Source of the DNA: Gammaproteobacteria bacterium TMED112
GTDB lineage: Bacteria > Pseudomonadota > Gammaproteobacteria > Magnimaribacterales > TMED112
Assembly (NCBI GenBank): GCA_002170245.2
Contig: NHFN02000006.1
Coordinates: forward strand, 1 to 37,127
Reading direction: 5' to 3'
DNA length: 37,127 nucleotides
Part shown: piece by piece, positions 34,525 to 37,127 of the stretch
Numbering within the stretch: the stretch's first letter is position 1
Layout: every line of letters begins with the position of its first letter
Notes under the pieces: model-generated
What the model was told of the DNA's origin: nothing
What the model saw: the letters and a program-made list of their open reading frames with translations, nothing else
The model's database searches: none
Made by a program: the position numbers and the translations under genes

Positions 34525-35244
34525 CTAGTTTAGAGTCTCAACGCTTGAGACTTTTTCAGCGTATTCTTCGTAGCCTAGTTCGATAAATGATTTTTTCATG
34601 ATGTCCAAAGCTCTTTGTTTTTCAGTAGAGTTAGGAATATTTTTTAGAACATAATTAGCTCTATTTAAGGCTGCTAAATAAGCACCTCTCTTTAAGTAAT
34701 ACTCTGCTCCATCAAGTTCACTACTTGCTATTAAATTTCTTAAGAAAATCAATCTTTCTCTTGCAGCATCAATATATTCACTTTCTGGATATCTAATCAA
34801 AAATTCTGTTAAATCAGCATACGATTGCATAGCTCCAGTTATATCTCTTTTAGCCAGACTCAAAGAAAATATATTTCCTAAAAGCCCTTCATCAGCGTAA
34901 TAACCAGTCATTCCTTTCATAAAATATGCGTAGTCGACATTGGTATTTCTAGGATAGAGTCTGATAAATTTTTCAGATGCGGCAAAGGCCTGATCGTAGT
35001 CACCACTCATATAGAAAGCATAAATTAAATCAGCCCTAGCTTGCTCAGCATAAACACCAAAAGGATAAAATCTTTCTATTCTTGCAAGAGATTCAACTGC
35101 ACCTAAGTAGTTTTGAGCATTTATTCTATCTTGTGCCATTCTATACAATTGAACTTCAGGCGGTTCAGCTTCTTCTTTTTCATTGCTAGCACAACCTATC
35201 AAAATGAGAATTGATAGAGATAGTAATAAAAACTTATTTTTCAT
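34525..35244 (-). CDS. bamD: Outer-membrane assembly lipoprotein BamD
   Basis: Essential lipoprotein of the BAM complex that inserts beta-barrels into the outer membrane. 239 residues. Signal MKNKFLLLSLSILILIGC with lipidated C18. Five TPR-like helix pairs follow: LYRMAQDRINAQNYLGAVE, RIERFYPFGVYAEQARADL, FIRLYPRNTNVDYAYFMKG, and later RYPESEYIDAARERL. Divergent from rluD with a 34-base spacer, an arrangement also seen in E. coli. Confidence 0.96.
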   Translation of the reverse strand: MKNKFLLLSLSILILIGCASNEKEEAEPPEVQLYRMAQDRINAQNYLGAVESLARIERFYPFGVYAEQARADLIYAFYMSGDYDQAFAASEKFIRLYPRNTNVDYAYFMKGMTGYYADEGLLGNIFSLSLAKRDITGAMQSYADLTEFLIRYPESEYIDAARERLIFLRNLIASSELDGAEYYLKRGAYLAALNRANYVLKNIPNSTEKQRALDIMKKSFIELGYEEYAEKVSSVETLN

Positions 35245-35278
35245 TAATATTATTTAATTGCATTAAACTTAAAAAACA

Positions 35279-36202
35279 ATGATATCAAAAAGATTTCAAA
35301 TTGACGAAGAGAATTCTAACAAGCGTATAGATATTTTCTTAGCCACCAATTTAGATACTATTTCAAGAGGAATAGTTCAACAATTAATTGCGGAAGGCAA
35401 AGTGACAGTTAACGGTAAACAAACAAAACGTAATTACTTACTTAAACTTACAGATATCATAGAAATCACATTTGAACTTCAAGCAAATGGTGAAGATGAA
35501 GCTCAGGATATTCCAATTGATATTACTTTTGAAAACGATGATTTCTTTGTAATAAATAAGAAATCAGGACTGACTGTTCATCCTGGTGCAGGCCAAAAAG
35601 ACCAAACGCTCATAAATGGCATTTTACATATTAGAGGAGAGCAGAGGGATATACCTCGATATGGGCTGGTCCATAGACTAGATAAAGATACAAGTGGGTT
35701 AATGGTTTTAGCTAAAAACTTAAAATCACATACAATTTTAACAGAACTGATTCAGGCTAAAAGTATTCAAAGAAAGTACTATGCCCTAGTGCATGGCCGA
35801 CCTATCTCCGGACAAAAAATAGATTTGCCTATTGGGCGCCATCTTAAAAATAGACTACTTTTTTGTGTGAAAGACGGAGGAAGGGATGCTATTACTCATT
35901 TTAAGATTAAGAAAAGATTTAAAAATTTCTCCTTGTTAGATGTTCAGCTTGAGACAGGTAGAACACATCAAATTAGAGTGCATCTCAAACATATTGGACA
36001 CCCTATTGCAGGAGATTTATCTTATAACAATATAACTAACTGGAAAGATGCTATTCCAAGAGAACTTAAAGTGATTAAAAATCTTCAAAGACAGGCTCTT
36101 CACTCTTACAGCCTTGAGTTCAAATTCTTGAACAAAGAATTTACCTTTGAATCAAAACTCCCCAACGATTTAGAACTAACACTTAAGGGTTTAGAAGAGT
36201 GA
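35279..36202 (+). CDS. rluD: 23S rRNA pseudouridine synthase RluD
   Basis: Makes pseudouridines 1911, 1915 and 1917 in helix 69 of 23S rRNA. 307 residues. An S4 RNA-binding domain (about 12-75, KRIDIFLATNLDTISRGIVQQLI) and a synthase domain with catalytic D135 in HRLDKDTSGLMVLAKN. Later RTHQIRVHLKHIGHPIAGD is diagnostic of the RluA/RluD group. The bamD-divergent, pgeF-following context picks RluD over RluC. Stop and next start overlap (GTGA). Confidence 0.96.
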   Translation: MISKRFQIDEENSNKRIDIFLATNLDTISRGIVQQLIAEGKVTVNGKQTKRNYLLKLTDIIEITFELQANGEDEAQDIPIDITFENDDFFVINKKSGLTVHPGAGQKDQTLINGILHIRGEQRDIPRYGLVHRLDKDTSGLMVLAKNLKSHTILTELIQAKSIQRKYYALVHGRPISGQKIDLPIGRHLKNRLLFCVKDGGRDAITHFKIKKRFKNFSLLDVQLETGRTHQIRVHLKHIGHPIAGDLSYNNITNWKDAIPRELKVIKNLQRQALHSYSLEFKFLNKEFTFESKLPNDLELTLKGLEE

Positions 36203-36882
36203 ATATCATTGAGATAGATAAATACAGATTTTTAGAAGTTTCAAATAACCCAAATATCATCATTTCTTTAAAAGGGGAAAAGAATTTTTGTGAGTTAGGT
36301 GAAAGTGATAAATTAAATTTTATGAAATCTAATTTTAAATTAAATTCATACTCAGAGTTTAATCAAGTACATAGTATTTTGATAAATGGACAAGATACTT
36401 CAGAGAATAATAAGTTTGATGGATTCATAACAAAAGAAAAAAATCATGCATTTGCAATAAAAACAGCAGATTGTATTCCATTAATAATGTGGGATGAGAC
36501 TAAAGAATTTCTGTGTGGATTGCATTGCGGTTGGAAGGGATTGCACCAAGACATAATTGGAAAAATATTAGAAGAGAATAAATATCAAAGTCTTACGAAA
36601 GCTTACATTGGTCCACATATTTGCAAAGACCATTTTGAAGTAAAACAAGACTTAATTGATAGATTTATACAAGTCGATATTGATATTGAAGGTTATCTTA
36701 GTACTAAGGAAAATAAAATTTTTATGAATTTACGTCAATTATGTGTTGATGAGTTGCATGAGTATGGTATTGAAATTCATACTAAATTTTCACCTTGTTC
36801 CTACACAGAAAATGATCTTTTTTTCTCATGGAGAAGGGATCCTGGAAACCCTTTTCGAAACTTGACTATAGCTTGGCTATAA
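36199..36882 (+). CDS. pgeF: Purine nucleoside phosphorylase-like / peptidoglycan editing factor PgeF (YfiH family)
   Basis: Multicopper-oxidase-like fold of the laccase-domain (YfiH) family. In E. coli the protein prevents wrong amino acids entering peptidoglycan precursors; relatives act as purine nucleoside phosphorylases. 227 residues, GTG start overlapping the rluD stop by 4 bases. The zinc site shows NQVHS, TADCIPL and LHCGWKG, followed by AYIGPHI and a C-terminal FSWRRDPGNPFRNLTIAWL-type end. Conserved context rluD-pgeF. Confidence 0.94.
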   Translation: MNIIEIDKYRFLEVSNNPNIIISLKGEKNFCELGESDKLNFMKSNFKLNSYSEFNQVHSILINGQDTSENNKFDGFITKEKNHAFAIKTADCIPLIMWDETKEFLCGLHCGWKGLHQDIIGKILEENKYQSLTKAYIGPHICKDHFEVKQDLIDRFIQVDIDIEGYLSTKENKIFMNLRQLCVDELHEYGIEIHTKFSPCSYTENDLFFSWRRDPGNPFRNLTIAWL

Positions 36883-36940
36883 TTAAAAAAAATATATCAA
36901 AAAAATCCTTTCCTTTTTCTTTGAAATCTCTATAATTTGT
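36883..36940 (+). promoter_or_regulatory. Candidate rrn promoter with A/T-rich UP element
   Basis: A perfect TATAAT is at 36931-36936. The best -35 at 16-17 bases is poor (near CTTTCCT, 36908-36914), but the stretch 36883-36907 is almost all A/T with A-runs, as in the UP elements that make ribosomal promoters strong. The start would be near 36943. TTGAAA at 36921 is only 4 bases from the -10 and cannot be its -35. Confidence 0.5.
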
Positions 36941-37056
36941 CATTCCCCTCAAAGAAGGGGTCGATCTAATTGAGAACAATTTAGTCACTCGTGTGAGTGC
37001 CCAAAAAATTTCACTTTATGTGAAAAAAAATTTCCATCTTTTGATGGATAACAGTT
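36941..37056 (+). promoter_or_regulatory. 16S rRNA leader with boxA-like site and four hairpins
   Basis: Four short stems in a row: CCCCT/AGGGG (36945-36960), CACTC/GAGTG (36986-36999), TTTCAC/GTGAAA (37009-37025) and TCCATC/GATGGA (37033-37048). Between the first two, GAACAATTTA (36974-36983) matches the end of the E. coli rrn boxA antitermination site, and CGTGTGAGTGC after it resembles boxC. This suggests Nus-dependent antitermination and processing signals. The upstream half of boxA (TGCTCTTT) is not conserved. Confidence 0.45.
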
Positions 37057-37127
37057 TATTTGAAGAGTTTGATCATGGCTCAGATTGAACGCTGGCGGCA
37101 AGCCTCATACATGCAAGTCGAACGAGA
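37057..37127 (+). rRNA. rrs: 16S ribosomal RNA, 5' end only
   Basis: TTGAAGAGTTTGATCATGGC followed by CTCAGATTGAACGCTGGCGG is the universal 5' end of bacterial 16S rRNA, continuing with the CATGCAAGTCGAACG segment. Alignment to the E. coli mature end places the start near 37057, with about 3 bases of uncertainty. The gene runs off the window. The segment before CATGCAAG reads CAAGCCTCATA; E. coli has CAGGCCTAACA. Confidence 0.95.

Noticed and set aside
36867-36890. TATAGC-TTG-GCTATA hairpin at the end of pgeF as terminator
   Set aside because: It overlaps the last codons and is followed by A-rich, not T-rich, sequence; more likely chance next to the UP-like element.
36921-36936. TTGAAA and TATAAT before 16S as a promoter pair
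   Set aside because: The boxes are only 4 bases apart; only the TATAAT is kept, with a poor -35 further upstream.

Overview
This window looks like a compact, AT-rich (by eye about one third G+C, not counted) free-living gammaproteobacterial chromosome. The phylum/class call rests on gene content and neighbourhoods familiar from gammaproteobacteria: rpoD followed by a tRNA, rsfS-rlmH-mrdA-rodA-mltB-dacA, leuS-lptE-holA, aroQ-accB-accC, trxA-rho, hemC-hemD, bamD divergent from rluD-pgeF, and mpl. Low GC, almost no intergenic DNA and no mobile elements suggest a streamlined marine lineage such as SAR86. That last step is inference and moderate to weak. The window starts inside rpoD and ends about 70 bases into a 16S rRNA gene.

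Layout. 1-1.6 kb: 3' part of rpoD, then a tRNA-Ile2(CAT). 1.7-9.8 kb: a signalling block. A PiT phosphate transporter is followed with 2, -4, -8 and -1 nt spacing by a one-TM protein of unknown function, an EAL phosphodiesterase, a protein with a DHp-like histidine region plus REC and GGDEF, and a single-domain REC protein. It runs head-on into a minus-strand pair: a TonB-C-like periplasmic protein and a 1001-residue hybrid histidine kinase with two REC domains. 9.8-12 kb: katG with its own promoter and the only convincing intrinsic terminator. 12.1-16.5 kb: coaD, mutM, a TolC-type channel, a DUF2244 membrane protein and a PPi-type phosphofructokinase. 16.5-23.5 kb: a wall/ribosome operon mpl-rsfS-rlmH-mrdA-rodA-mltB-dacA. 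23.5-29.5 kb, minus strand: aroQ-accB-accC-leuS-lptE-holA. 29.6-34.5 kb: hemB-trxA-rho meeting hemD-hemC-rsmD. 34.3-36.9 kb: a small Cys-motif protein and bamD on the minus strand, then rluD-pgeF on the plus strand. 36.9 kb to the end: rrn promoter, leader and 16S start.

How the genes work together. Most of the window is housekeeping: peptidoglycan recycling, synthesis and remodelling (mpl, mrdA, rodA, mltB, dacA), outer-membrane assembly (bamD, lptE, tolC), three consecutive haem steps (hemB, hemC, hemD), the start of fatty acid synthesis (accB, accC), translation and transcription factors (leuS, rsfS, rlmH, rluD, rsmD, rho, rpoD). The accessory part with most scope for something new is the 1.7-9.8 kb block. 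It looks like a self-contained phosphorelay/c-di-GMP module, apparently co-transcribed with a phosphate transporter. Its GGDEF protein carries two tandem DHp-like segments (the first without His) but no ATPase domain, and it resembles the DHp of the neighbouring kinase.

Genome architecture is itself striking. All five convergent gene pairs overlap at their stop codons, two divergent spacers are only 34 and 38 bp, most same-strand neighbours overlap or nearly touch, and overlapping starts often use TTG or GTG. There is no gene-free stretch above 300 bases. No CRISPR array, insertion sequence or phage gene was seen.
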